From contig JAEXPQ010000335.1 of the NCBI GenBank assembly GCA_023446735.1, positions 1 to 6,211 of the forward strand: a DNA stretch of 6,211 bases. The letters are read 5' to 3'. This document shows positions 1 through 6,211 of this stretch, one piece after another; positions within the stretch are counted from its first letter, which is position 1, and each line of letters starts with the position of its first letter. The position numbers and the translations under genes are program-made. The stretch is from Verrucomicrobiota bacterium (lineage in GTDB: Bacteria > Verrucomicrobiota > Verrucomicrobiia > Opitutales > Opitutaceae). The notes beneath the pieces were generated by a model. It had not been told where the DNA came from, ran no database searches, and saw only the letters and a list, made by a program, of their open reading frames with translations.

Positions 1-2807
<2,807 letters not shown>

Positions 2808-2945
2808 TCCAAGTTAATCGTCTCCCCGGGGCGAACCGGCATCCGGCGTGGCAGCCAGGAATGCGGCAGAGGGACGGTTCTTAGCGATTTGTCATAACCA
2901 GCGTTTTGCGGATAGCGGCGAGGGTTGCCTCGGCCACTGCTGTTG
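2808..2945 (-). other. Gap between genes A and B (138 bases)
   Basis: This is the only non-coding stretch in the window, between the TGA of A and the ATG of B, both read leftward. It is somewhat less GC-rich near 2881-2910. A weak hairpin (CGAGG, loop CAAC, CCTCG; plus-strand 2919-2932) follows the stop of A but has no T-run, so it is not a convincing intrinsic terminator. A CCCCGGGG palindrome is at 2824-2831. I see no clear -35/-10 pair. The genes may be co-transcribed, or B may have its own promoter of unknown type; the sequence does not decide this. Confidence 0.6.
2822..2827 (-). promoter_or_regulatory. Possible Shine-Dalgarno site for gene B
   Basis: GGGGAG on the minus strand is the best purine-rich stretch ahead of the gene. 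It lies 14 bases from the ATG at 2807, longer than the usual 5-10, and is too far from the ATG at 2780. No good site precedes the 2780 ATG, which slightly favours 2807 as the start. A short GGA directly abutting the 2807 ATG is too close to act as a normal site. Confidence 0.3.

Positions 2946-6211
<3,266 letters not shown>

Noticed and set aside
2919..2932. Hairpin after gene A as an intrinsic terminator
   Set aside because: The stem is only 5 base pairs before a mismatch and no T-run follows it on the minus strand.

Overview
The window holds two large genes on the minus strand, one behind the other, both cut by the window edges. Each encodes a membrane-bound sensor histidine kinase of the Reg_prop / Y_Y_Y ("two-component regulator propeller") type. 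The upstream gene A (2946-6211) lacks its N-terminus. The downstream gene B (1-2807) lacks its C-terminus. They are clear paralogues: the same domain order, colinear along their whole shared length, roughly half identical by eye in the sensor part and far more similar in the kinase part. Coding GC is high (about 60-70% in the lines counted). No tRNA, rRNA, CRISPR array, insertion sequence or phage gene is visible.

Layout, read in the direction of transcription. 6211 to 5150: last part of the beta-propeller sensor of A. About 5123-4800: its Y_Y_Y domain. 4784-4719: one membrane helix. Then a coiled coil, HisKA, HATPase_c and two receiver domains, ending at a TGA at 2948-2946. 2945-2808: a 138-base gap with no convincing terminator or promoter. 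2807 to 1: gene B, with a probable signal peptide, about 14 blade-like repeats, Y_Y_Y, one membrane helix, a longer coiled coil and the start of HisKA, cut about 27 residues after the phosphorylatable histidine. If B is colinear with A, about 475 codons (kinase core plus two receivers) lie beyond the left edge. By comparison with B, A lacks about 300 N-terminal codons.

Expected function, from the families: a periplasmic double propeller senses a ligand, the Y_Y_Y domain and membrane helix pass the signal inward, and the kinase phosphorylates itself and its receivers. In the Bacteroidetes hybrid two-component systems this architecture often senses glycan fragments and ends in an AraC-type DNA-binding domain. 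Gene A has no such domain and no HPt domain, so it must hand phosphate to a separate partner outside the window.

The organism is probably a high-GC Gram-negative bacterium. The style of the proteins recalls Opitutaceae-like Verrucomicrobiota, but that is recollection and not proof.

The most notable features are a 123-base stretch (41 whole codons) identical in both genes, with sharp edges against about 76% identity on both sides, and a 21-residue (three-heptad) length difference in the coiled coil next to the membrane.
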